Notes under the pieces: model-generated
What the model was told of the DNA's origin: nothing
Databases searched by the model: none
The model's input: the letters and a program-made list of their open reading frames with translations, nothing else
From: Pseudoscardovia radai
GTDB lineage: Bacteria > Actinomycetota > Actinomycetes > Actinomycetales > Bifidobacteriaceae
Assembly: GCF_002259605.1 (NCBI RefSeq)
Contig: NZ_MWWR01000004.1
Location: 1-64,000, forward strand
DNA length: 64,000 nt
Direction: 5' to 3'
Position numbers and translations under genes: made by a program
Shown here: positions 35,597 through 44,700 of the stretch, one piece after another
Layout of the letters: every line of letters begins with the position of its first letter
Numbering within the stretch: position 1 is the stretch's first letter

Positions 35597-37729
35597 TTAC
35601 TCGAGTTCGAAGGCGCCGGTGTAGAGCTGGTAGTACTGGCCTCGCTGCGCGATGAGCTCATCGTGGTTGCCGCGCTCGATGATGCGCCCGTGGTCCATCA
35701 CCATGATCACATCGGCGTTGCGCACGGTGCTCAGGCGATGCGCGATCACGAACACGGTGCGCCCCTCCATCAGCGCATCCATGCCGGACTGCACGATCTC
35801 CTCGGTGCGCGTATCGATGGAGCTGGTCGCCTCGTCGAGAATCATCGCCGGTGGATCGGCCACGGCCGCGCGCGCAATGGAGATCAGCTGCCGCTGGCCC
35901 TGCGAAAGCCCGTCGCCCGACCCGGAGATGCGCGTGCGGTACCCGTGCGGCAGCATGCGGATGAACCCGTCCGCGTTCGCAAGCTTCGCCGCGCGGATGC
36001 AGTCCTCGTCGCTCGCCTCCAGGTTGCCGTAGCGGATGTTATCCATCACGGTGCCCGTGAACAGGTTCACGTCCTGCAGCACAATGCCGAGCGAGCGCCT
36101 GAGATCCGTCTTGTCCATGTCCTTGACATTGATGCCGTCGTACAGAATCTCGCCGTCATCGATGTCATAGAACCGGTTGATGAGGTTCGTAATCGTGGTC
36201 TTGCCCGCGCCGGTCGCGCCGACAAGCGCCACCTTCTGCCCGGGCTTGGCGAACAGCGTGATGTCATGCAGCACCTCGTGCCCCGGCTCGTACGAGAAGT
36301 TCACATGGTTGAGACGGATGTCGCCGCGCTGCCGCACAAGGGTGGCGGCGGGTGTCACGACGACGGTGCCCTTGGCCGCGGGTGCGCTCTGGGTGCGGTC
36401 GGCGTTCGCGGTATCCACGATTTTCCCGCCGTCACCCGCGCCCGTCCCGCCGTCACCCGCGCCCACCGGTGACATCCGCGCGATATCCGCGCGCACGCGC
36501 ACGCCGGCCGGCACCTTCCACGCCCACTGGTCCGTGCGGTGGTCGGCCTCGCGAATCGTGCCATCGTCGAGCACCGACGCGTTCACGATCGTCACGCGCC
36601 CGTCGTTCACCTCAGGCTTCTCGTCAAGTAGCTCGAAGATACGCGACGCGCCCGCCAGCGCCATCAGCACCGACGTCATCTGCTGCGACACCTCGCCGAG
36701 CGGGTTCACGAAGCTGCGCGACAGCGTCAGGAAGGACACAATCGTGCCCGTGGTATACGCGCCCGCGCCGGTCAGCGACACGTTCCCCGCGCCGCCGATC
36801 GCCAGCGCCGCGCCGACCACGGCGAGCAGCACGTACAGCAGGTAGCCCATGTTGTTCACGATCGGCATGAGGATGTTGCCGTAGTAGTTCGCGTTGCGCG
36901 TGGCCTCGTACAACGAGGCGTTGCGCTTGTCGAAGTCCTTCTGCGTAGCGGCCTCGTGCGTGAACACCTTGATGACCTTCTGCCCGGAGATCGACTCCTC
37001 CACGAAGGCGTTGACGTCGGCCAGCTCATGCTGCTGCTCGCCGAAGAAGCGCCCGGAGCGCGTGGTGAGCACGCGCACGAAGGCAAAAAGCGCCACGGAG
37101 AACACCACCACGATGCCGGTGAGCGGAAGGCTCAGCACCATCATGGCGATCAGCGCGGCGAGCGAGCTGATCAGTGAGTTGAACATCTGCGGAAGGCTCT
37201 GCGAGATGGCCTGGCGCAGCGTGTCGGCGTCGTTGGTGTAGCGGCTCATGATGTCGCCGTGCGGCGTGGAGTCAAAGTAGCGCAGAGGCAGTTTCTGCAT
37301 GTGGCCGAACATGTCGTCGCGGATGGTTTTGAGCGTGCCTTGCTCCACGGTGATGAGCAGGCGGCTGTACACATACGTGCACACGATGCCCGAGAGGTAG
37401 AGGGCGGCCATGAGAGTCAGCGCACGCAGCAGCGGCGCCCAGTTCGGGTCGGCCGCGCCGATCATGGGCAGGATGTAGTCGTCGATGAGCCGCTGCAGGA
37501 ACAGGGAGGCGCCCGCCTGGGCCGCGGCGCTGACGATGATGCACAGCGCCACAAGCGCCAGGCGCCAGCGATAGTGCATCATGTAGCCGATGACGCGCCG
37601 GGTGGTTCCCGGGTTGATGCGCATGCCGTGTTTGTTCATGCCGGGGCGTCCTTTCGCACGCTGTCTTGTGGTTTTCGGGGCGGTGGTTTTCGGAGCGGTG
37701 GTTTTCGAGGTTGCGGTTGCGTCACTCAT
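35597..37729 (-). CDS. ABC multidrug-type exporter, catalytically complete half
   Basis: The product is 710 aa from the ATG at 37729, which overlaps the upstream ABC stop by 8 bp and has GGGAGG eight bases before it. Six transmembrane helices are followed by a nucleotide-binding domain: Walker A GATGAGKTT, signature GDGLSQGQRQL, Walker B AMILDEATSSID with catalytic Glu, H-loop VIAHRLSTV. Between membrane and ATPase domains is an extra ~90-residue segment with a GAGDGG repeat. An N-terminal extension carries TAPKTTAPKTT. It pairs with the next gene into a heterodimeric exporter, in which this half supplies the intact Walker B and H-loop. Substrate is unknown; the adjacent MarR gene suggests toxic compounds. 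Confidence 0.93.
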   Translation of the reverse strand: MSDATATSKTTAPKTTAPKTTRQRAKGRPGMNKHGMRINPGTTRRVIGYMMHYRWRLALVALCIIVSAAAQAGASLFLQRLIDDYILPMIGAADPNWAPLLRALTLMAALYLSGIVCTYVYSRLLITVEQGTLKTIRDDMFGHMQKLPLRYFDSTPHGDIMSRYTNDADTLRQAISQSLPQMFNSLISSLAALIAMMVLSLPLTGIVVVFSVALFAFVRVLTTRSGRFFGEQQHELADVNAFVEESISGQKVIKVFTHEAATQKDFDKRNASLYEATRNANYYGNILMPIVNNMGYLLYVLLAVVGAALAIGGAGNVSLTGAGAYTTGTIVSFLTLSRSFVNPLGEVSQQMTSVLMALAGASRIFELLDEKPEVNDGRVTIVNASVLDDGTIREADHRTDQWAWKVPAGVRVRADIARMSPVGAGDGGTGAGDGGKIVDTANADRTQSAPAAKGTVVVTPAATLVRQRGDIRLNHVNFSYEPGHEVLHDITLFAKPGQKVALVGATGAGKTTITNLINRFYDIDDGEILYDGINVKDMDKTDLRRSLGIVLQDVNLFTGTVMDNIRYGNLEASDEDCIRAAKLANADGFIRMLPHGYRTRISGSGDGLSQGQRQLISIARAAVADPPAMILDEATSSIDTRTEEIVQSGMDALMEGRTVFVIAHRLSTVRNADVIMVMDHGRIIERGNHDELIAQRGQYYQLYTGAFELE

Positions 37730-39761
37730 GGTCGGCGCCTCCCTCGGTGGTCGTGGCATCCGCCGCCGTGGCACCCGCCGCCTGCGGTTGCGCCATGCTC
37801 TTGGTCTGCGACTGCCAGATTTGGCGGTAGTCCTCGCAGGAGCGCAGCAGCTCGTCGTGCGTGCCGCGCGCCACGATGCGGCCCCTGTCCATCACGATGA
37901 TCTGGTCGGCGTCCTGCACCGACGAGATGCGTTGCGCGATGATGATAGTCGTCGTGCCCGGGATCTCGTGGGCGAAGGCCTCGCGGATCTTCGCGTCCGT
38001 TTTCGTATCCACGGCGCTGGTCGAATCGTCGAGAATCAGCACCTTCGGCTTCTTGAGCAGCACGCGGGCGATGCACAGGCGCTGCCTCTGGCCGCCCGAC
38101 ACATTCGTGCCGCCCTGCTCGATCATGGTGTTGTATTTGTCGGGGAAGCCCTGCACGAACTCGTCGGCCTGCGCCAGCTCGGCGGCGTGGCGCACCTCTT
38201 CGTCGGTGGCGTTCGGGTTGCCCCAGCGCAGGTTCTCGGCGATGGTTCCGGAGAACAGCGTGTTCTTCTGCAGCACCATGCCCACGTTGTTGCGCAGCGC
38301 GTCGAGGTCGTAGTCGCGCACGTCGTGGCCGCCGACCCTGACAAATCCGGAGCTGACGTCATACAGGCGCGGGATCAGTTGCACGAGGCTCGACTTCGCC
38401 GAACCTGTGCCGCCCACGATTCCCAGCGTGGAGCCGGACGGCACCGACAGCGACACATCGTCGAGCACCGGCTCCTCCGACGTCTCCTCGTAGCGGAAGG
38501 TCACGTGGCTGAACTCCACGCTGCCGTCCTTCACATCGGTGGCGGCGTCCGCAGGAACGGTCATCGTCGGCTCTTCGCGCAGAACCGCGCAGATACGCGC
38601 CACCGAGGCGCGCGAGATGATGACCATCACATACACCATCGAGATCATCATGAGCGACATCAGCAGCTCCATCGCGTAGGCCACGAGCGACGTGAGGTCG
38701 CCCGTCGTCAGGCCGAGCGCGGCGTCGTTGCCTGACGCCACAATCTGCTTGGCGCCCATCCACGCGATGGCGATCATCAACGTGTACTCGCACAGCAGCA
38801 TGGCGGGAGGGTTGAGCGCGAGACGGCTCTCCGCCTTGCAGAAGCCGTCGTAGATGCGCTGCGAGATGCGCATGAACTTGGAATCCTCGTGCTCTTCGCG
38901 GTCGAAGGACTTGACCACGCGAATGCCCGCGAGATTCTCCTCCACGTTGTTGTTCAGAACGTCGTAGAGGTGGAAGACCCGCACGAAAATCGGATGCACG
39001 CTGCCTGCGATCACGATGAGCGCCACGAGCAGCACGGGGATGACTGCGAGGAACACCACGGAGATGCTGTGCGAGATGCGGAACGCGAAGATCCACGCGC
39101 AGACGGCGAGCACGGGGGCGCGGAAAACCGTGCGGATCGTCATCTGGAACGCCATCTGCACATTCGTCACATCGGTGGTCAGGCGCGTGATAAGCGAGCC
39201 GGTGGAGAAATGGTCGATGTTCGTGAATGAGAAGCCCTGCGCCTTTTCGAATAGGTCGTGGCGAAGGTTCTTCGAGAAGCCGGCGGCGGCGATGGCAGCC
39301 TCGCGGCCCGACGCGAACCCGCAGACGAGGCTGACGATGGCGCATGCCACGAGGACCGCGCCCCATTGCCACACCCTGGCCATGTTGCCGGCGGTGATGC
39401 CCTGATCGAGCAGGTAGGCCATGAAGGTGGGGATGAGGATCTCCACGATGGCTTCGCCGACCACATAGGCCGGCGCGAGGATGGCGTGCTTCCTGTACTC
39501 GCGCATGGACCGGCCGATGAGCCGGTAGTCGCCCTTGTGGCCTTGGTCGCGAGTGTATTCCTGGAGGGCCTCGGCGTCCAGAGGTTCGCCGTCGTCGCCG
39601 AGAGGGGTGTTCACCTTATACGATTTTTTCGTCGTCGCCGCCGTCGCGGGGGTCGCCGCCGCGGGGGTCGCGGGGGTCGCCGCCGCGGGATCCGCAGGAT
39701 CCGCGGGATTGGGGCCGCCGTCCGGGGCGGTGCGCTGGGTGTCGTCGCTATGTCGAACCAC
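37722..39761 (-). CDS. ABC multidrug-type exporter, half with degenerate ATP site residues
   Basis: The product is 679 aa; GTG start at 39761 with AGAAGG upstream. A Pro/Ala/Thr-rich leader (residues 12-45) precedes a six-helix membrane domain and an ATPase domain: Walker A GGTGSAKSS, signature NVSGGQRQR, Walker B VLILDDSTSAVD with Asp in place of the catalytic Glu, and IIIAQRISSV with Gln in place of the H-loop His. This is the usual division of labour in heterodimeric type IV exporters, so the partner must be the protein encoded just downstream. The gene is 316 bp downstream of the MarR gene and separated from it by a terminator. Confidence 0.93.
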   Translation of the reverse strand: MVRHSDDTQRTAPDGGPNPADPADPAAATPATPAAATPATAATTKKSYKVNTPLGDDGEPLDAEALQEYTRDQGHKGDYRLIGRSMREYRKHAILAPAYVVGEAIVEILIPTFMAYLLDQGITAGNMARVWQWGAVLVACAIVSLVCGFASGREAAIAAAGFSKNLRHDLFEKAQGFSFTNIDHFSTGSLITRLTTDVTNVQMAFQMTIRTVFRAPVLAVCAWIFAFRISHSISVVFLAVIPVLLVALIVIAGSVHPIFVRVFHLYDVLNNNVEENLAGIRVVKSFDREEHEDSKFMRISQRIYDGFCKAESRLALNPPAMLLCEYTLMIAIAWMGAKQIVASGNDAALGLTTGDLTSLVAYAMELLMSLMMISMVYVMVIISRASVARICAVLREEPTMTVPADAATDVKDGSVEFSHVTFRYEETSEEPVLDDVSLSVPSGSTLGIVGGTGSAKSSLVQLIPRLYDVSSGFVRVGGHDVRDYDLDALRNNVGMVLQKNTLFSGTIAENLRWGNPNATDEEVRHAAELAQADEFVQGFPDKYNTMIEQGGTNVSGGQRQRLCIARVLLKKPKVLILDDSTSAVDTKTDAKIREAFAHEIPGTTTIIIAQRISSVQDADQIIVMDRGRIVARGTHDELLRSCEDYRQIWQSQTKSMAQPQAAGATAADATTTEGGADHE

Positions 39762-39900
39762 AGGGCCTTCTTTCTATCGTGTTTCCGTCTGTTCTCTCTG
39801 TCTTCTTCTTCGGCTGCCTGTCTGCCATATGACGCGGCGCGTCACGCGCAGATGCCGGGGCGAGGCGCGCGACGGGCGTCCCGACTGCCAAAACAGTGAA

Positions 39901-39931
39901 ACGCCCTATCCGCTGCGTGCGGGTAGGGCGT
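39901..39931 (-). terminator. Terminator after the MarR gene
   Basis: ACGCCCTA-TCCGC and GCGGG-TAGGGCGT form a 13-bp stem. On the minus strand it is followed by TTTCACTGTTTT. It lies between marR and the exporter genes. The rest of 39762-40077 shows no gene and should hold the exporter promoter. Confidence 0.7.
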
Positions 39932-40077
39932 CGTCATCGGGGCGAACCCCTATGGACCGGTCGGTTATTTCAGTTTCAGTATGCCACCGTTCGGGACGAA
40001 TGTCACTTGTGGTGCGTATCGCCGTGACGCGGCGGCGTGTCGCCTCCGCCGCCTGCGCCGACCATTGTCAGCCTCCG

Positions 40078-40707
40078 TCAGCCGCGGAGCGCGCCGGCGC
40101 CGGAGAAATCGTTTGCGCCGGAGAAATCGCCGCCATCGCCATCGTCGATCGGATTAAACGGCCTGTCTTCGGGCGAGACCGAACCGAATTCCTCCTCCTC
40201 GGCGCGGGCGATGATCGCGCGCACCGTGCGCATCGTGGCGTCGAGGTCCTCCTGTGGGATGCCCTCGGTGAGGTGGTTGAAGTATTCCTCGCCGAGCTGC
40301 TCGATGTCTCGCACGATGGAGCGCGACTTGTCGGTGAGCGTGATCTGGCGCTTGCGGGCGTCGAAGGTCGGGATCGTGCGGCGCACGAGGCCCTTGCTCT
40401 CCATGAGGTTCAGCACGCGGCTGGCGGTGGAGCGCGTCACGCCGCAGCGGCGCTCGATGTCGTTCTGGAAGATTACGCGGCCTTCGTTGCGCGCCAGGTA
40501 CGTGATGATGCGGATGTTGCACGGCGTGGCCGGGCAGCCGTTGAGGCGTTCGGTGACGCTGTCGGGGATGGCGTTGCGCAGGCCGCGGCTCGATAGCGCC
40601 TCGAGCTGGTGCATGCCGATGAAAAGGCGTGTTGTGTCGTCAAGCTGGGCGATCGAGTTCATGTTCGCGACCATCTCGTAGGCGGATGATTTCTCGTTGC
40701 GTTCCAT
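40078..40707 (-). CDS. MarR-family transcriptional regulator
   Basis: The product is 209 aa from the ATG at 40707, chosen for AGGAGG five bases upstream. A winged helix-turn-helix covers about residues 60-130: IRIITYLARNEGRVIFQNDIERRCGVTRSTASRVLNLMESKGLVRRT, then the wing DARKRQITLTDKSRSIV. The C-terminus is acidic and ends with a short repeated FSGA motif. MarR proteins usually repress neighbouring efflux genes and are released by small aromatic ligands. Position just upstream of the ABC exporter supports that role. A Cys pair (CPATPC) before the first recognition helix could be redox-sensitive, which is speculation. Confidence 0.9.
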   Translation of the reverse strand: MERNEKSSAYEMVANMNSIAQLDDTTRLFIGMHQLEALSSRGLRNAIPDSVTERLNGCPATPCNIRIITYLARNEGRVIFQNDIERRCGVTRSTASRVLNLMESKGLVRRTIPTFDARKRQITLTDKSRSIVRDIEQLGEEYFNHLTEGIPQEDLDATMRTVRAIIARAEEEEFGSVSPEDRPFNPIDDGDGGDFSGANDFSGAGALRG

Positions 40708-41086
40708 GGCTCCTCCTGTCGTGACATGCCGGGGCGCTTGTACGAGCGTAATACGCGGTGTGCCTAAGGTGCGCGTTGCGCGTGTGCGTGCGTTTCGGGT
40801 GCGCGGGGCGTGTGCGCGTGCGTGCGCGTTTCGGGTGCGCATCGTGCGTTTGGCGGCTCGTTCCAACGTTCGCGGCGTTCTGTCCCAATCGGGACGATGC
40901 ATAGACTTAACCTACTCAGACTTTTGCCGCATGTCCCGACCGACCCACCGTTTTGGGCTATTGGCGAAATAATTGGACAACCCGCAAAAAATGTGGCCTC
41001 GCCCCAGAACCTGTGCTCTCGCCTTCCCGGGCCGTGCATCGTTTCCCGGTCCGTGCCCCGTTCTTCCGTGCCCCGTTCTTCCCAGA

Positions 41087-41535
41087 AACAATGTGATGGG
41101 TTGCGGACCGATTCCCACCCGCCCGGCATCCCGCAAGCCCAACAGTGCCTCTCGCTGGCACTCAAGCGACCAGCAAGAGGCACTCTTGGAGGGAAAGCCC
41201 AGCATTTTCAACAGTCGCTCTGCCAACGGTGCCTCTCGCTGGCATTCAAGCGACCGGTGAAGCTGACCGTTGGAGACTCAGCCGTTGGAAACAGGCCAAT
41301 TCTTCTCCAACGGTGCCTCTCACTGGCACTGTCGCGACCAGCGAAGCCGACCGTTGATGCAAGGCGGGACCGAGAGCTGAACCATCGTCACTTGCCCCCC
41401 CAAGAACACCCCCCCCAAGAACAATGTGATGGCTTGCGGACACAAAACACGATTTTCCCGCCCAAAATCGTCGGAAAATGTCCGCAAGCCATCACATTGT
41501 TGCGGAATCGATAACAATGTGATGGGTTACGGACA
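41087..41535. repeat. Modular palindromic repeat locus G (hairpin array + short)
   Basis: End 41087-41109, tail, three hairpins (41139-41357), a linker with two C-runs, short unit 41420-41501, 11-bp spacer, end 41513-41535. Tail and linker match locus F in reverse complement, so the two loci are inverted copies that differ in hairpin number (three here, one there). The part of the gap from 40708 to 41086 shows no gene; it contains a GT/GC alternating tract and an inverted repeat GTCCC-AATC-GGGAC near 40883. Confidence 0.92.
41139..41357. repeat. 84-bp-period hairpin array, three copies
   Basis: 51-bp imperfect palindromes at 41139-41189, 41223-41273 and 41307-41357 have 33-bp intervals, so the period is exactly 84 as in the array at 20354. 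Left arms read CCAACGGTGCCTCTC; right arms of copies 2 and 3 have drifted (GAAGCTGACCGTTGG). An open frame can be read through it because 84 is a multiple of three, but there is no start signal and the translation is low-complexity repeat. Confidence 0.9.
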
Positions 41536-41561
41536 GAAAAAGAACCCCGGCGCGATAAAAG

Positions 41562-41590
41562 AACCCCGGCGCGATTATCGCGCCGGGGTT
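41562..41590 (-). terminator. Rho-independent terminator of apuB
   Basis: Perfect 14-bp stem (AACCCCGGCGCGAT arms) with a 1-nt centre. On the minus strand it is followed by CTTTT, and a duplicated arm is then followed by CTTTTTCTG. It lies about 190 bp past the apuB stop; the GC-rich interval in between holds no gene. Confidence 0.85.
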
Positions 41591-41783
41591 CGGGGTCCAA
41601 GGCCCGCTCAGGCCCGCCGGGGTTCGTCCGGGACCAGCCTAAGGACCGGCCCGGGGCCCGCCCGGGGCCCAGTCCGCAGCCCTACCGCGGGAGCCGCCGG
41701 TCAGGAAGGGGGACCGTCGGCACCCGCGAAAGGCCGCGAGGCCAGGGGCGAGAGCGGAGGAGTCATCAGGCCGTGGCTTTGAT

Positions 41784-44700
41784 TCAGGCCGTGGCCTTGA
41801 TGGAGTTCCAGGCATCGCCTTCGGCCTGCCAGCCGAGGGCGACGAGGGACTCGTACTCGTTGGAGTCGAGCGTGTAGACATGCAGGCCCGTGTTCGGGTT
41901 GTATGCACGCCGCACGGCGCTGGCGTCGGAGGTCTTCGCCGCGTAGAACGCGGTGCCCTCGTCGTTCCAGCCCGCCTTCACCAGCTGGTCGCGCTCGGCG
42001 GCGTTGCTTGTGAAGTGGTGCGTGCCCTCGACCGGGTTGTACATGCGGTACACGGCCTCGGACGACTTGGACGGCGCCAGCCAAGCGGTGCCCTCGTCGC
42101 TCCAGCCGGCGGCCACCAGGCCGTCGCGCTCATCGGCGGACTCGGTGTAGAAGTGCTCGCCGTTGCCCGGGTTGTACACGCGGTACACCGGGACGTTCTG
42201 CACATCGTCGCCGGTCACGGAAAGCGTGACCACGCGCGTCACCGGGGCGCTCAGCTTGTTGTAGGCGCTGATGACGACCGTGTAGTCGCCGGCCTTCTGG
42301 GCCTCGCCGGTGATCGTGCCGGTGGCGGCATCGTAGGCCAGGCCCTCGGGCAGGCCGTAGACGCGCACCGTCGGAGCCGGATCGCCTTCGACGGAGACCG
42401 GGGCGGAGTACGTCGTGGCGGTCTCGGCGGCGGGCAGGTCCGTGGTGTCGATCGCCACGGCGGTGCCGTGGACGGCCAGCGTGAACGTGGTGCTCACAGG
42501 CGTCGCGACATCGGCGTTGCCCGCGGTGACGGTGACGACATAGGAGCCGCCCTTGGTCGGGGTGCCGTGGATGGAGCCGGAGGCCGCGTCATACGACAGG
42601 CCCTCGGGCAGGCCGTACACGTTCACGGTGTCGGCGTGGGCGGTCTCGATCGCCTGCGTGTACTCCGTGTTCGCCGTGGCCTCGGCGAGCGAGGTGGTGA
42701 CGATGCTCGGGATCTCGATTTCGAGAACCGTCGCGGAGAGCGCGCCGGCGGTGTAGGTGCCGTCGGAACCGACCGTGACGCCGTCGAGCTTGGAGGCGTC
42801 GGCCGCGTTCGTGGCGTTCACCTTGCTGTCGGCGACCATCGTGCGGTAGGTGCCGGCGGTGAGGCCGGGCACCTTCGCGGCGGTGTCGTTGGCGTTGAGA
42901 ATCACGACGTAGGTGGCGTCGGCGTCCTTGATCTGGAACGCGACCACGCCGTCGGCGGCCTTGATCATCGTGGAATTGGCCGCGATGTCGGCGTAGCTGG
43001 AGTACTGGAAGGCCTTGACGTTCTTGCGCAGGGCGATGAGGCCCTTCACATAGTCGACGCTCTCCTTGTACGTGTCCTGGCGGTTCCAATCCAGGGCGTT
43101 GACCGAATCGCCGGCGTTGTAGCTGTTGCCGTTGCCGTCCTTGGTGCGCAGGAACTCCTGGCCCAGCTGGATCTCCGAGATGCCCTGGCTGAGGAACAGT
43201 GCGGAATCGGCGAGCTCGGCGCGCTTCATCGTCGTCGTGTCGGAATCCGACGGGTTCGACGTGCGCAGCTTGTCGTAGAGGGTCATGTTGTCATGGATCT
43301 CCGCGTACTGCACCACCTGGGAGGCGTTCGCGTACTTGTCCTGCGCGGAGCCGTTCCAGCACGTCGTGGCGCCGGGCGTCGCGTCGTACTGGCATCCCAG
43401 CATGTTGTGGGCGATGAGGTTCTCCTGGCCCGCCTTGCCGGACACATAGCCGGTGTCGGTGTCGGAGAACACGGAGCCCTTGAGGCCGTCGCGGATGGAA
43501 TCGTTGAAGAACGAAACCGTCGAGCCCGTGCCATCGGTGTTGTCCACCAGGTACGCGTTCGGCTGCGTCGTCATCGTGGTGTCGCTCGAGACGGAGTCGC
43601 CCGCCATGTCCCAGCCTTCGCCGAGAACGATGATGTTCGGGTCGATCTTGTCGAGGGCCTCGCGCACTTCCTTCATGGTCTCGGTGTCCATGAGGCCCAT
43701 GAGGTCGAAGCGGAAGCCGTCCACGCCGTAGGCGGTGGCCCAGTACGTCACCGAGTTCACGATGTACTTGCGCATCATCGCGCGCTCGGAGGCGGTGTCG
43801 TTGCCGCAGCCGGACTTGTTGGTGAGGTTGCCGTTCGAATCGTAACGGAAGTAATAGCCCGGAACGGTCTTGTTGAACGAGCTGTCGGCCGCGCTCGCGA
43901 CGTGGTTGTAGACCACGTCCATGACCACGCCGATGCCCGCGTCATGCAGGCCGTCGACCATTTCCTTCGTCTCGTCCACGCGGACGGACGGATTCGTGGC
44001 GTCGGAGGAGTACGAGCCTTCCGGAACGTTGTAGTTCTCCGGATCATAGCCCCAGTTGTAGTTCGTGTCATCGAGCGTCTTCGTTTCGTCAACGGAGGCG
44101 TAGTCGAAGAACGGCTGCAGCTGGACGTCGGTGATGCCGAGCTCCTTGAGGTAGTCGATGCCGGTGGCGTCGCCGTTGGCGTTCTTCGTGCCGGTCTCGA
44201 TCATGCCGAGGTACTTGCCGCGGTTGGCCTCGGAGACGCCGGAGGTCTCGCTCTTCGTGAAGTCGCGGATATGGGTTTCCGCGATGATCGCGTCGCCCTG
44301 GCTCACGCGGCCGCCCTGGACGGCGTCCACGGTGACGGCGTTGGCCTTGGCGTTCGACAGCACGACGGAGCGGTCGCCGTTCGCGGTGGCGGAGGTGGCG
44401 TACGGGTCGGTGGACTCGTTGACGGTTCCGTCGGCGAAGGTGAGCTTGTACTCGTAGGCGAGGGCGTCGGCGGTGTTGTCAATCGTGACGGACCACACGC
44501 CCTTGTCGCCGCGGGTCATGGCCACCGGGTCGTTGGCCTCGGCCGTGGCCTCCTTGAAGGTCACGAGCTGCACGTCGGTGGCGGTCGGGGCCCACACCTT
44601 GAAGGTGGTGGTGCCGTCGCCATTCGTGGCGCCCAGGTCGCTGCCGTCATAGGCGTTCTCGGAGTCGAAGCGGTCGGTGCGCACGATGGCGCCCGCGATC

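Noticed and set aside
40758-40860. Z-DNA-like alternating GT/GC tract as a regulatory element
   Set aside because: Similar tracts occur at 8150-8190 and 63810-63890 and can be explained by composition. There is no supporting feature.
20354-41357. CRISPR arrays at 20354 and 41139
   Set aside because: Regular 51-bp repeats with 33-bp intervals look CRISPR-like, but the repeats are long degenerate palindromes, intervals are partly shared between loci, and there is no cas gene in the window.
41139-41357. Coding gene with 28-residue repeats across the hairpin array
   Set aside because: The frame stays open only because 84 is a multiple of three. There is no start signal, and the palindromic structure and matching non-coding flanks explain the sequence.
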